This document shows positions 17,501 to 25,832 of a stretch of 38,065 bases of DNA, one piece after another. A program made the position numbers and the translations under genes. The stretch is from contig JAGRPC010000126.1 in NCBI GenBank assembly GCA_020439925.1, forward strand, positions 1 through 38,065. The letters run 5' to 3'. The notes below the pieces were generated by a model. The model ran no database searches, had not been told where the DNA came from, and was given only the letters and a program-made list of their open reading frames with translations. The stretch comes from Verrucomicrobiia bacterium (GTDB lineage Bacteria > Verrucomicrobiota > Verrucomicrobiia > Verrucomicrobiales > DEV007). How positions within the stretch are numbered: the first letter of the stretch is position 1; every line of letters begins with the position of its first letter.

Positions 17501-17571
17501 CCCCCCGTTGGATCCGGCCGAAGCCCGAGTTCCTTGTTGCCTCGTATCGACCCTACCTACACGATGGGAGG

Positions 17572-17733
17572 ATGATTCCCAGGCTTCGCCTGTTGGCCCT
17601 CTCATTTCTCCCGATCCCTTTCGCCGCCGCTGAAGCTCCGTCGCTCACTTCCGTCCTCATGTGCATCGTCGAAAGCGGCAAGGAGCAGGGAGTGTTCAAT
17701 TCCAACGCTTTGAAGACAACCGACCACCAATGA
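17572..17733 (+). CDS. Candidate 53-residue exported peptide, coupled to the next gene
   Basis: ATG at 17572, stop at 17731-17733 overlapping the next start by 4 nt (ATGA). The product begins with a convincing signal-peptide-like stretch (MIPRLRLLALSFLPIPFAAA, basic then hydrophobic, with AAA-E as a possible cleavage site) followed by about 30 residues with a single cysteine. GGGAGG lies directly before the ATG. A weak TTGCCT-17-CACGAT (17537-17565) precedes it. It could be a small secreted protein, a leader peptide that couples translation, or chance. No homologue is recognised. Confidence 0.4.
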   Translation: MIPRLRLLALSFLPIPFAAAEAPSLTSVLMCIVESGKEQGVFNSNALKTTDHQ

Positions 17734-19355
17734 TCGCCGCCGTATCGCAGGCGAGGCGCAGCTTCCTCAAGTCCGCCGCGCTCGCGTCCCTCGGATTCGC
17801 AGCGCCCCGTTCCCGTGCGGAAGGCAGCCCGAACCCAAGGATTCTCTACAGCAACGACACGACCCATATCACCTCCTGCGCCCCCCCCTGGCGCGACCCC
17901 AAGGAAGGGTTCACCGACGGACATCTCCGCGCCTCGATCCGGGAAGCCGCCGGGGTCGACGTCCACCTTCTCCAACCGGGTCTGGGATGGATTCCCTGGT
18001 GGGACTCCGAACTCTATTCCCCGAAAGCGCACTACGAAGAGTTTCTCGGTTCTTTCGGCGTCACGAAGCTTCCTGCGATTGCGCGCTATCTGCTCGCCGG
18101 GGGCGATCTCGTTCGCACCCATCTTGAGGAGTGTCGGTCTCTCGGAATCGAAGCCTTCGTCTCCATCCGCCTCAACGACGGTCACCATGTCCGAAGTCTC
18201 GCAGAGGCGCTCAAAGAAAAGAAGCCGTCGCATGACATGTCGCGCTTCTTCTGGGAAAACTATGAATCTTTCCGCATCGGCCCGGATCCGACCGATTGGG
18301 GACAAGGAGTCCTGAACTGGGCCTATCCCGAAGTGCCGGAGCACAAACTGGCCCTCATTCGCGAACTCATCGCGCGCTACCCGATTGACGGTCTCGAACT
18401 CGATTTCCTGAGACACTGGAACCGATTTGCCCCCGATGGAATCCCGACAACCGAAAGGGCGGCAATCACCACCCGATTTGTCCGCGAAGTCCGGACCGCC
18501 CTTGACGAGGGAGGGTCTGACTCTCCGCGGCGCCCCCTCGCCATTCGCGTTCCCGCGAAACTTGCCCTTCATCCCGAACAAGGCATAGACCTTCGTGCGC
18601 TCGCCGATGCCGGAGTCGATCTCGTGACTCTGTCGTGGTCCTACTTCACCTTCCAGGATGACAGTGTGCGCCAGGCAAAGACCCTCGTCCCCGATACCCC
18701 AGTTTATGCAGAGATGACTCACACCACCTACACGGGAAGGGCCCTCGGGGGCAGTGGCACCCAACCTTACCTGAGGACGACGGATGAACAGTTCTACTCC
18801 ACGGCCGACCTCGCCTACGAGCAGGGTGCGACCGGGGTGAGCCTTTTTAATTTTCCCTATTATCGTGCCCACACGACTCCAGAGATCGGCCCGTTCACGG
18901 AACCGCCCTTCCACGTTCTTCCGAAGCTGCGGGACCGTGACTTTCTTTCCCGTAAGCCACGCTGGTATTTCGCAACCGCAGCACGAAAGGACCCCGTTCT
19001 GCCCGACCTGGATCTACCCTGCCTCATCCAGCGAACGGAAACGAAACTTCTCCGGCTCGAGGCCAACCCGATCGTCGGCATACATCGCGACGGCACGCTC
19101 CGCCTACGGTCCGACGAACCCATCACCGACCGTGGCGTGACCGTCTCCCTCAATGGGGTTAAGCTCATCCCGGCTGTCTTTTCGGCCAAGCCTCTCCCCC
19201 ATCGCTACGAGGCATTCCTGGGAGAGGAAGAGCAATTTCTCTCCTTCGCCTGTCCCGTAAGTCTTGTCCGGAGAGGCGAGAACGAGCTCGCCGTCCGCCT
19301 CGATGCGGGCATTCGCATGCGGATTGTTTTTGCCGACCTCGTCCTCCCAACGTGA
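17730..19355 (+). CDS. Tat-exported TIM-barrel protein, putative glycoside hydrolase
   Basis: 541 residues. The N-terminus has a twin-arginine-like signal (ARRSFLKSAALASLGFAA). The body reads as a (beta/alpha)8 barrel of the type seen in glycosyl-hydrolase-like families: GVDVHLLQPGLGWIPWW, GIEAFVSIRLND, the barrel strand YPIDGLELDFLRHWNRF (acidic residues after a strand, candidate catalytic site), DLVTLSWSYF and GATGVSLFNFPYY. The last ~110 residues form a beta-rich module. The acidic and aromatic residues suggest a carbohydrate substrate, but no CAZy family is named with confidence. The start at 17730 overlaps a small upstream frame by 4 nt. It ends 4 nt from the convergent ABC gene. Confidence 0.75.
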   Translation: MIAAVSQARRSFLKSAALASLGFAAPRSRAEGSPNPRILYSNDTTHITSCAPPWRDPKEGFTDGHLRASIREAAGVDVHLLQPGLGWIPWWDSELYSPKAHYEEFLGSFGVTKLPAIARYLLAGGDLVRTHLEECRSLGIEAFVSIRLNDGHHVRSLAEALKEKKPSHDMSRFFWENYESFRIGPDPTDWGQGVLNWAYPEVPEHKLALIRELIARYPIDGLELDFLRHWNRFAPDGIPTTERAAITTRFVREVRTALDEGGSDSPRRPLAIRVPAKLALHPEQGIDLRALADAGVDLVTLSWSYFTFQDDSVRQAKTLVPDTPVYAEMTHTTYTGRALGGSGTQPYLRTTDEQFYSTADLAYEQGATGVSLFNFPYYRAHTTPEIGPFTEPPFHVLPKLRDRDFLSRKPRWYFATAARKDPVLPDLDLPCLIQRTETKLLRLEANPIVGIHRDGTLRLRSDEPITDRGVTVSLNGVKLIPAVFSAKPLPHRYEAFLGEEEQFLSFACPVSLVRRGENELAVRLDAGIRMRIVFADLVLPT

Positions 19356-19359
19356 CGGA

Positions 19360-21144
19360 TCACACCCGAACTTCCTCAGCCTCCTCCACCTCCCATCGGT
19401 GGTAGGCATCGACATAGCCAGGACACCCGGCGACCAGTTCTTCGTGGGTACCGTCGCCGGAGAGCCGTCCATCCTCAAGGAAGAGAATCCGTGGAGCCTG
19501 ACGAAGCAGGTCGATGCGGTGAGTGACCAGCAGGGTCGTTCCCGCCCCTTCCCGGGTCCGCTTGAGGATGGAGTCGTGGATGAGAGCTTCGCTCTCCGGC
19601 TCGACGCTCGCGGTCGGTTCGTCTAGGAGGAGAATGACCGGATCGGTCAGGAAGGCGCGGGCGAGACTCAACCGCTGGCGCTGCCCGCCGGAAAGCTTCA
19701 CGCCATTCTGACCCACCCGTGTTTCGTAACCCTCGGGCAGTTCGAGAATGAAATCGTGTGCGTTCGCGGAGCGGGCTGCGGTCTCGATCTCGGCTTCAGT
19801 GGCTCCAGGCCTGCCATATCGGAGATTCTCACGGACGGTCCCGTCGAAGAGGTAGTTTTCCTGCCCCACGTAACCGATTGATCCGCGCAATTCCTCGAAC
19901 CTGAGATCTCGCACATCAACCCCGTCGATAGCTACCGATCCCGATACGACGTCATAAAAACGAGGGATGAGATTGAGAATGGTGCTCTTGCCGGAACCGC
20001 TGCCTCCGGCGAGGGCGACAAACTCTCCCGCCCCGATGGTAAAGTCGACTCCACAAAGAATGGGCCTGGCGGGAAGGTAATGAAATTGGACCCCGCAAAA
20101 CTCGATCCGTCCCTGCGGGTTCTCCCATGGCCTGGCATCGGGTTTTTCTGTGACCGCAACGGGTGCCTCCAGCAACTCAAGGACTCGCTGTCCGGCGGCA
20201 CGGGCACGCTGAAGGATGTCGCTGGTCTGGGCGATCGTGCGGATCGGGCTCTGCAGGCGCCACCAAAACCCGCGGTAAGCAAGCAAGCCTCCGAGCGTGA
20301 ACCAGTCGCCGCCTTTCAGGATGAGCCAGGCCCCGACGCCGAGCATGACGAGATTATTGACGAAACCGAAGATCGAAACGACGGGGAAGTAGGTGTTGCG
20401 CAGGCGACTCGCACCGACACTCGCCTCGTAGAAAAGTTCGGCCCGTTCCTCGAAGTCCGCTTTTTCCGCCTCTTCGCGGGCGAAAGACTGAGTCACCTGA
20501 ATACCGGCGAGACGATCCTGCACGAAGGCGCCGATTCGCCCGAGTTTCTGTCGCACACCCTCGTAAATCGCCTTCACGCGGAGATTGTATTTCCGGATGA
20601 AGATGAAGGCGAATGCCAGCGGTAGAATGGAGGCGGCGCCGACCAGGGGGCTGATCCACAGGACCATCCCCGCGACGACCACGAAGGTGACGATTTCTTC
20701 GAGAAGGCTCGTGAGCCCCTGGAGCACCGAAGCCTCCATCGCATCGACATCGCTCGTCACCCGGGTCACGAGTTCTCCCGTGCTCGTGTCGCGATGGTAG
20801 GCGAGGGATTGCGCCTCGAACTTCGCGAAGAGTTCGCAACGAAGGTCGCGGACGACTGCCTGCCCCGTCTTCTCCATGAGATAGGAATGCACCGCCGATG
20901 CCGCGATCCCGACGAAGTAGGAGGCAAACATCACCGCCAGCCAGACCCCGAGAACCGCGGGAGTCAGGGTCTTTTCGACAAGACCATCCGCGACATAACC
21001 CCAGACGAGAGGGTGGAAGTTCACGAAAGGAACCGAGAAAACGAGCAGGCCGAGCGAAAGGAAAAGCCTTCTCCGGTAGGGCCGCAAGCGTGTCCAGATG
21101 CGGGCGCAGAGTTCGCGGTTCGAGAATGTGGAGGTGGTGGTCAC
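19360..21144 (-). CDS. ABC exporter, fused permease and ATPase (MsbA-like)
   Basis: 594 residues: a six-helix transmembrane domain (about 25-320; intracellular loop motif STGELVTRVTSDVDAMEA) and an ATPase domain with Walker A GGSGSGKST (about 379-387), Q-loop GYVGQENYLFDGTV, signature LSGGQRQR (about 483), Walker B VILLLDEPTA and an H-loop histidine in VTHR. Such half-transporters work as homodimers exporting lipids, drugs or peptides across the inner membrane. Similarity is to the MsbA/multidrug group; the substrate is not predictable. The start is GTG at 21144. It is monocistronic as far as can be seen. Confidence 0.92.
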   Translation of the reverse strand: MTTTSTFSNRELCARIWTRLRPYRRRLFLSLGLLVFSVPFVNFHPLVWGYVADGLVEKTLTPAVLGVWLAVMFASYFVGIAASAVHSYLMEKTGQAVVRDLRCELFAKFEAQSLAYHRDTSTGELVTRVTSDVDAMEASVLQGLTSLLEEIVTFVVVAGMVLWISPLVGAASILPLAFAFIFIRKYNLRVKAIYEGVRQKLGRIGAFVQDRLAGIQVTQSFAREEAEKADFEERAELFYEASVGASRLRNTYFPVVSIFGFVNNLVMLGVGAWLILKGGDWFTLGGLLAYRGFWWRLQSPIRTIAQTSDILQRARAAGQRVLELLEAPVAVTEKPDARPWENPQGRIEFCGVQFHYLPARPILCGVDFTIGAGEFVALAGGSGSGKSTILNLIPRFYDVVSGSVAIDGVDVRDLRFEELRGSIGYVGQENYLFDGTVRENLRYGRPGATEAEIETAARSANAHDFILELPEGYETRVGQNGVKLSGGQRQRLSLARAFLTDPVILLLDEPTASVEPESEALIHDSILKRTREGAGTTLLVTHRIDLLRQAPRILFLEDGRLSGDGTHEELVAGCPGYVDAYHRWEVEEAEEVRV

Positions 21145-21258
21145 AGGGAGGATACGATTTCGCCTTTGCTACGGTCGAACTCAAGGAGGAATGGCGCGAT
21201 CGCATCCCCTTCCAAATGACTCTTGTCGACGCAGCGAAAACTTGGCACGCTCCATCCC

Positions 21259-22590
21259 ATGCACGTCCTCCCCGCACGCACCCTTCTTGGGCTTGCATGG
21301 ATCGCCAGTCTCGGGGGATCCTATTGGGCCGGGCGAACTTTGAATCCGGTCGGCGCTGGCTCCCGCGTGGAGCAGGAGACCTTCGTGGGGGTGACGATGA
21401 CGCCATCGAGCGGATCCACGACACCTGCCGAAGGGACGGATGGGGCGGGAGAAGCCGAAGGCGTAGGTCCGTGGGATGCCACCTCCGCCGACTCGGCTCC
21501 GAGCGATCTGCTGGAACGGGCCCGCCGGGAAATGGGACCGGGGATGAGTTCGATGATGAATCCGTCGACGATGTTCCGGGCGCTGGCGCCGCTGATGTCC
21601 TTGCCGGCTTCGGAGATCCCGGCGGCCCTCGCAGAGGTGGCGGCGACCGTGGATGACCCTCAGCAGCGCGCCATGTTCCAGTCTCTCCTCCTCTCGCGTT
21701 GGGCGGAAGAGGACCCGAAAGCCGCGCTCGGATATGCCGAGAAGCTCGCGACCGGTGGTGGTCCGGTCGAGGCCCAGGCCTTGATGGGGGTGGTAAGCAC
21801 CTGGGCCAAACGCGAGCCGGAAGCCGCGTGGAACTGGTACCTGAAACGACGGGACTCGGGAGAGGCGTTCCCCGGAGGAAACGGTTTCGACGGGGCCCTC
21901 ATCGCCATCTTCGGAGCGACCGCCGCCAACGATCTCGACTCCGCTCTGGCTAAACTGCCGCTCTTGGACAACGACAGCTCGCGGAACCGGGCCTTGATGG
22001 GCATCGCTTTCACCGCCATGGACGGCGAAAAGAGGAACGAGATCCTGGCCCGTTCCGGGTCCCTCGACACGGATACGAGGCAATCTCTTCTCCAGCATGT
22101 CCTGTCGCAATGGGCCCAGACCGAACCCGACGGGGTGATGGCCTGGTTGCGCTCGCAACCCGCCGGGGATCGGACGGAACTGACGAATCGAATCTCCTAC
22201 GCCCTCATCGGCAACGATCCGGAAAAGGCGGCCGCGTTTCTCATGGAAGATGCCACCGAACAGAACGCGGGACAACGCTACACCACTATCGTCAGCAGCT
22301 GGGCCAATCGCGATCCGATCGCCGCTGGCGAATGGCTCAATCGACGACCAAAAAGCCCGGCCCAGGATCAGGCACGAATGAATTTCGCCAACCAGGTGGT
22401 GCGGATGGATCCCGAGGCAGCGATGGAGTGGGCAAAATCAATCACGGCGGATGAAACCCGGCAAGCTTCGATCCGCAACGTCTACCAGCAGTGGAGCCGT
22501 CGTGACGCCGATGCCGCGAATGCCGCGCTGGGCAACTCGGGCCTGCCAGACGGGATGATCGAGGAGATCCGGACGCGGGTGGCGAACTAA
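21259..22590 (+). CDS. Exported tandem helical-repeat protein
   Basis: 443 residues. A hydrophobic N-terminus (ARTLLGLAWIASLGGSYWAG) acts as signal or anchor, followed by a Gly/Ser/Thr/Glu-rich linker (about 35-90). The rest is made of repeats of roughly 30-35 residues with a W-A-x-x-(D/E)-P-x-A-A-x-x-W-like core: SRWAEEDPKAALGY, STWAKREPEAAWNW, SQWAQTEPDGVMAW, SSWANRDPIAAGEW, and weaker copies. The repeats should stack as an alpha solenoid for protein binding. Proteins of this kind are frequent in Verrucomicrobia; their role is unknown. The ATG at 21259 begins the signal sequence. The stop lies 1 nt from the convergent YdeP-like gene. Confidence 0.75.
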   Translation: MHVLPARTLLGLAWIASLGGSYWAGRTLNPVGAGSRVEQETFVGVTMTPSSGSTTPAEGTDGAGEAEGVGPWDATSADSAPSDLLERARREMGPGMSSMMNPSTMFRALAPLMSLPASEIPAALAEVAATVDDPQQRAMFQSLLLSRWAEEDPKAALGYAEKLATGGGPVEAQALMGVVSTWAKREPEAAWNWYLKRRDSGEAFPGGNGFDGALIAIFGATAANDLDSALAKLPLLDNDSSRNRALMGIAFTAMDGEKRNEILARSGSLDTDTRQSLLQHVLSQWAQTEPDGVMAWLRSQPAGDRTELTNRISYALIGNDPEKAAAFLMEDATEQNAGQRYTTIVSSWANRDPIAAGEWLNRRPKSPAQDQARMNFANQVVRMDPEAAMEWAKSITADETRQASIRNVYQQWSRRDADAANAALGNSGLPDGMIEEIRTRVAN

Positions 22591-22591
22591 G

Positions 22592-24919
22592 TCACGCCCT
22601 CGCCGCGACTGTCACCGGGATCGACTTGGAGCACGGGGTATTCGAAATCTCCGCAGTGAGACCGATGGGGACAAGCACATTGAGTTCGGGAAAATACCCG
22701 GCCACCGCCCCTTTCGGCAACTCGTAAGGGATCGCCAGGAACCGCTCGGCGACACGAAGCCGTCCGTCGCTCTCGTTGCGGATGTCGATCTCGGCCAGGG
22801 GCTTCAGACCACGCTCCGCCAAGTCTTCCGGATGCATGAAAAGGACACGCCGCTCGTTGGCGATCCCCCGATAGCGGTCATGCAGTCCATAGACGGTGGT
22901 ATTGAACTGGTCGTGGCTGCGGATGGTCATGAGCATGAGTTCGCCCTCCCCCGGTTTCACACCTGACAAGGCGGCATTCGAAAAGTTCGCCTTGCCGGTG
23001 GCGGTGTCGAACCTCCGCTCGCGTGCTGAATTCGGGAGGTAAAAGCCACCCGGTTCCCGGACTCTCTCGTTGAACCGTTCGAATCCAGGCAACGTGCGCT
23101 CGATCAGGTCGCGGATTCGGTCGTTGCTCGCGGCAGTCCTTACGAAAGGAAAGCTCGTGCGCTTTCCCAAGGTCGCCTCTGCGAGGCGGGCGACGATCAT
23201 CGATTCGCTGAGAACCTTGTCCGAGACGGGAGCCAGTGTGCCCTTGCTCTGGTGGACGACACTCATCGAGTTTTCCACCGTCGAGAACTGAAGGCCGCCT
23301 TTGTCATCACGATCCTCTTCGCTGCGCCCGAGACAGGGAAGAATGAGAGCGGATCGCCCGGTCACGACATGACTCCGATTCAACTTGGTCGAGACATGCA
23401 CGGTCAGGGAACACCGGCGCAAGGCCTCAGCGGTGAATTGAGTGTCAGGGGTGGCCTGGAGGAAGTTGCCCCCCATTCCGAAGAAGACCTTCGCCTCGCC
23501 GCGATGCATCGCGAGAATGGAGGCCACCACGTCGAAACCGTGTTTCCGGGGGGACTGGAATCCAAACTCACGGTCGATGGCGTCGTGATAGGCTGTCGGC
23601 ATTTTTTCGAAGATACCCATGGTGCGGTCGCCCTGAACGTTGCTGTGGCCGCGAACGGGACAAAGGCCGGCCCCCGGACGTCCCACCGCCCCGAGGAGAA
23701 GGTGAAGGTTCACCACCTCGCGGATCGTGGCGACGGCATTGACGTGCTGGGTCAGTCCCATCGCCCAGCAAGTGATGAGTTTCCGCTCTCCGCGGAGCAC
23801 GGTCCGTGCGGTCCTTTCGATTTCCTCGCGGGACAGGCCTGAGAGCGATTCGATCTCGTTCCATCCGGTCGCCTTGACCTCCCTGACAAATTCCGCGAAT
23901 CCATGGGTGTGCTCCGCGATGAACCCCTGATCCAGCACAGTTCCGGGCTCCTCTTCCTCGGCCGCAAGGACTGCCTTGCAGAGGCCGCGGAAGAGGGCGA
24001 AATCGCCGTTGATGGCGACTCGAAGGAAACTTGACGCGAGCGGGGTCGCGGCGCCCATCATCCCGGCGATCTCCTGCGGATGGGCGAAACCGACCAATCC
24101 CGCCTCCTTCATCGGATTGATCGCGATGATTTCGGCGCCATTCCGAACCGCCGCCTGCAGGGTCGAAAGCATGCGCGGATGATTCGTCCCGGGATTCTGT
24201 CCAGCGATAAGGATGGTATCCGCCTCCTCGAGGTCGCGCAGGGTTACCGTCCCCTTTCCCACCCCGAGCGACTCCCCGAGGGCCGCGCCGCTTGATTCGT
24301 GGCACAGGTTTGAACAGTCGGGCAGGTTGTTGGTTCCGAACATCCTGACAAAGACCCCATAAAGAAAGGCCGCCTCGTTGACGGTACGCCCCGAGGTGTA
24401 GAAAACCGCTTCGTCAGGGTGATCGAGCGCGTTCAGCTCTGCGGCAATCAGCGCGAAGGCCTCGTCCCACCCGATCGCCTCGTAATGAGTCGCCCCCGGG
24501 CGCAGTACGACGGGATCGGTGATCCGTCCCTGCTGCTCCATCCAGTGGTCCGATTCTCGGGAAATTTCCGCAACCGAGTGTTTCGCAAAGAAGACGGGAT
24601 CGACCCGGCGCCTCGTCGTCTCCGAGGCGAGAGCCTTGGCACCGTTTTCACAGAACTCGGTTGCGGCGCGGTGATCGTCGGGATCGGGCCAGGCACAGGA
24701 GGGGCAGTCAAAACCGTCGGTCTGGTTCAGCCTTGTCATCCCTCGAATGCCCCGCGAGACGCCGGCCTGCCCGAAGACGTGCTTGAGGGACGAAGCCACT
24801 GCGGCGGCCCCTGCCGCATAATCCTTCGGATCGCCCACACGAATCCCGGTGAACTCGGCGGGAGGCTCAGCGAGCGGAGCGTTGGTAGCGACGGGAACGA
24901 TTGGAGATGACTGGGACAT
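22592..24919 (-). CDS. FdhF/YdeP-family molybdopterin oxidoreductase
   Basis: 775 residues, similar in length to E. coli YdeP (759). It carries a CPSC motif (C72, C75; FDCPSCAWP) in place of the usual four-cysteine cluster site, then SGRTVNEAAFLYG, GTNNLPDCSNLCHESS, GQNPGTNHPRML, RPGAGLCPVRGHSNVQGDRT and a C-terminal molybdopterin dinucleotide-binding domain (SHDQFNTTVYG). The family belongs to the formate dehydrogenase/DMSO reductase superfamily; YdeP is linked to acid resistance, but its substrate is unproven. It lacks a Tat signal, so it is cytoplasmic. The ATG at 24919 is preferred over a GTG at 24955. Neither fdhD nor cofactor genes are adjacent. Confidence 0.9.
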   Translation of the reverse strand: MSQSSPIVPVATNAPLAEPPAEFTGIRVGDPKDYAAGAAAVASSLKHVFGQAGVSRGIRGMTRLNQTDGFDCPSCAWPDPDDHRAATEFCENGAKALASETTRRRVDPVFFAKHSVAEISRESDHWMEQQGRITDPVVLRPGATHYEAIGWDEAFALIAAELNALDHPDEAVFYTSGRTVNEAAFLYGVFVRMFGTNNLPDCSNLCHESSGAALGESLGVGKGTVTLRDLEEADTILIAGQNPGTNHPRMLSTLQAAVRNGAEIIAINPMKEAGLVGFAHPQEIAGMMGAATPLASSFLRVAINGDFALFRGLCKAVLAAEEEEPGTVLDQGFIAEHTHGFAEFVREVKATGWNEIESLSGLSREEIERTARTVLRGERKLITCWAMGLTQHVNAVATIREVVNLHLLLGAVGRPGAGLCPVRGHSNVQGDRTMGIFEKMPTAYHDAIDREFGFQSPRKHGFDVVASILAMHRGEAKVFFGMGGNFLQATPDTQFTAEALRRCSLTVHVSTKLNRSHVVTGRSALILPCLGRSEEDRDDKGGLQFSTVENSMSVVHQSKGTLAPVSDKVLSESMIVARLAEATLGKRTSFPFVRTAASNDRIRDLIERTLPGFERFNERVREPGGFYLPNSARERRFDTATGKANFSNAALSGVKPGEGELMLMTIRSHDQFNTTVYGLHDRYRGIANERRVLFMHPEDLAERGLKPLAEIDIRNESDGRLRVAERFLAIPYELPKGAVAGYFPELNVLVPIGLTAEISNTPCSKSIPVTVAARA

Positions 24920-24955
24920 ACGGGGCTCTCTAAGGGAAGGAGGAATTGGGTTCAC

Positions 24956-25226
24956 GAAGATCGCATCCGAACGCTGAATTATCCGGCAGAATCTGTTCCC
25001 TCAGTTACGAGGACCGAACCTTTTCGGGCCAACACGCGTGCTGCCGAACCCTTCGAGTCCGAAAGAATTGAAGGACCTCTGAAATTCCCGTGGAAAAAAG
25101 ACACCGCTATGGAACGATACCGCGATCGCGCCACCCTCCGGCGGCATGGAAGACGCCCCTACTTGAGATGTCCAATCCTTCTCGCCGCTGGATCCAGCGT
25201 TCCACCGCGATCACCTCACCGCCTCC
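24956..25226. other. Intergenic gap between divergent YdeP-like and OpgH-partner genes
   Basis: About 270 nt without a convincing gene. Short frames on the plus strand (from GTG 25090 and ATG 25109) are arginine- and proline-rich and run out of frame into the next gene, so they look like chance. A poor TTCCCG-17-TATGGA box (25085-25113) is the only promoter-like signal noticed. No clear terminator or repeat is seen. Confidence 0.5.
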
Positions 25227-25832
25227 ATGGAATTGTCCGTCGAACCTCTTTTTTTCCCGACTCCTGCCGGAGGCTGGAGCGATTGTGCCGAGTCGCTCGA
25301 GGAGTGGAACGAGGCCTATCGACGGGTCGAGGCCTACTTTTCGGCGCTGCGGGTGGAGAACAAGCTGCTCCTCAGTTCGCTTGTCTTCAAGATCCTGGGG
25401 CGCGTGAGCGAGCGCGCCGCCACCGAACCCGAGCGGCTTCCGGTCGAACTGGCTGCAGAGGAGACGGACCGCCTTCTCGTGCAGTGGTTCCGGCGCGTCC
25501 TTGACGGCTCCGAGGTCGAGCCGGTCGACCGTCTCTCCGCGAGAGGTCGCCTCGCCCTGCTCATGGTGCAGTCGGAGATCCCCTGGCAACAGTTTTTCCT
25601 CACCGACGAGCCGGTCCCCGATTCCATGGCCGCGGCGATGAAGCAGGCCTATCTCCACGCCGATCCCGACTTTCGCTTCGTCGCAATGCGCCCCAGGCCG
25701 ATCGACCTCGGCATTGTCGATGTGGCCAACCGAACCTTCGAGAGCATGGGATCCTGGAAGACGGCCGTCCAATGGCTCCTCTGGCTCGGATTCGGGGGGC
25801 TGCTCGCTGCCCTCTTCTATTTCACCCGATGA
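25227..25832 (+). CDS. Small single-pass membrane protein upstream of opgH
   Basis: 201 residues. The first ~170 form an acidic, mostly helical cytoplasmic region (ESLEEWNEAYRRVEAYFSAL; LLSSLVFKILGRVSER; ELAAEETDRLLVQWFRRVL) and the C-terminus is one hydrophobic helix (AVQWLLWLGFGGLLAALFYF) ending FTR. No known family is recognised. Its stop overlaps the start of opgH by 4 nt (ATGA, 25829-25832), so the two are coupled and the product is a likely partner or regulator of the glucosyltransferase. The start at 25227 is the first in-frame ATG; no Shine-Dalgarno is visible. Confidence 0.75.
   Translation: MELSVEPLFFPTPAGGWSDCAESLEEWNEAYRRVEAYFSALRVENKLLLSSLVFKILGRVSERAATEPERLPVELAAEETDRLLVQWFRRVLDGSEVEPVDRLSARGRLALLMVQSEIPWQQFFLTDEPVPDSMAAAMKQAYLHADPDFRFVAMRPRPIDLGIVDVANRTFESMGSWKTAVQWLLWLGFGGLLAALFYFTR

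Noticed and set aside
21191-21343. 50-codon frame after an AGGAGG, starting ATG at 21191
   Set aside because: The spacing from AGGAGG to ATG is one base, the product is arginine- and proline-rich without a fold signal, and it overlaps the true gene starting at 21259 in another frame.
25090-25226. Upstream frames before the OpgH partner gene
   Set aside because: They are out of frame with it and have the composition of chance GC-rich frames.
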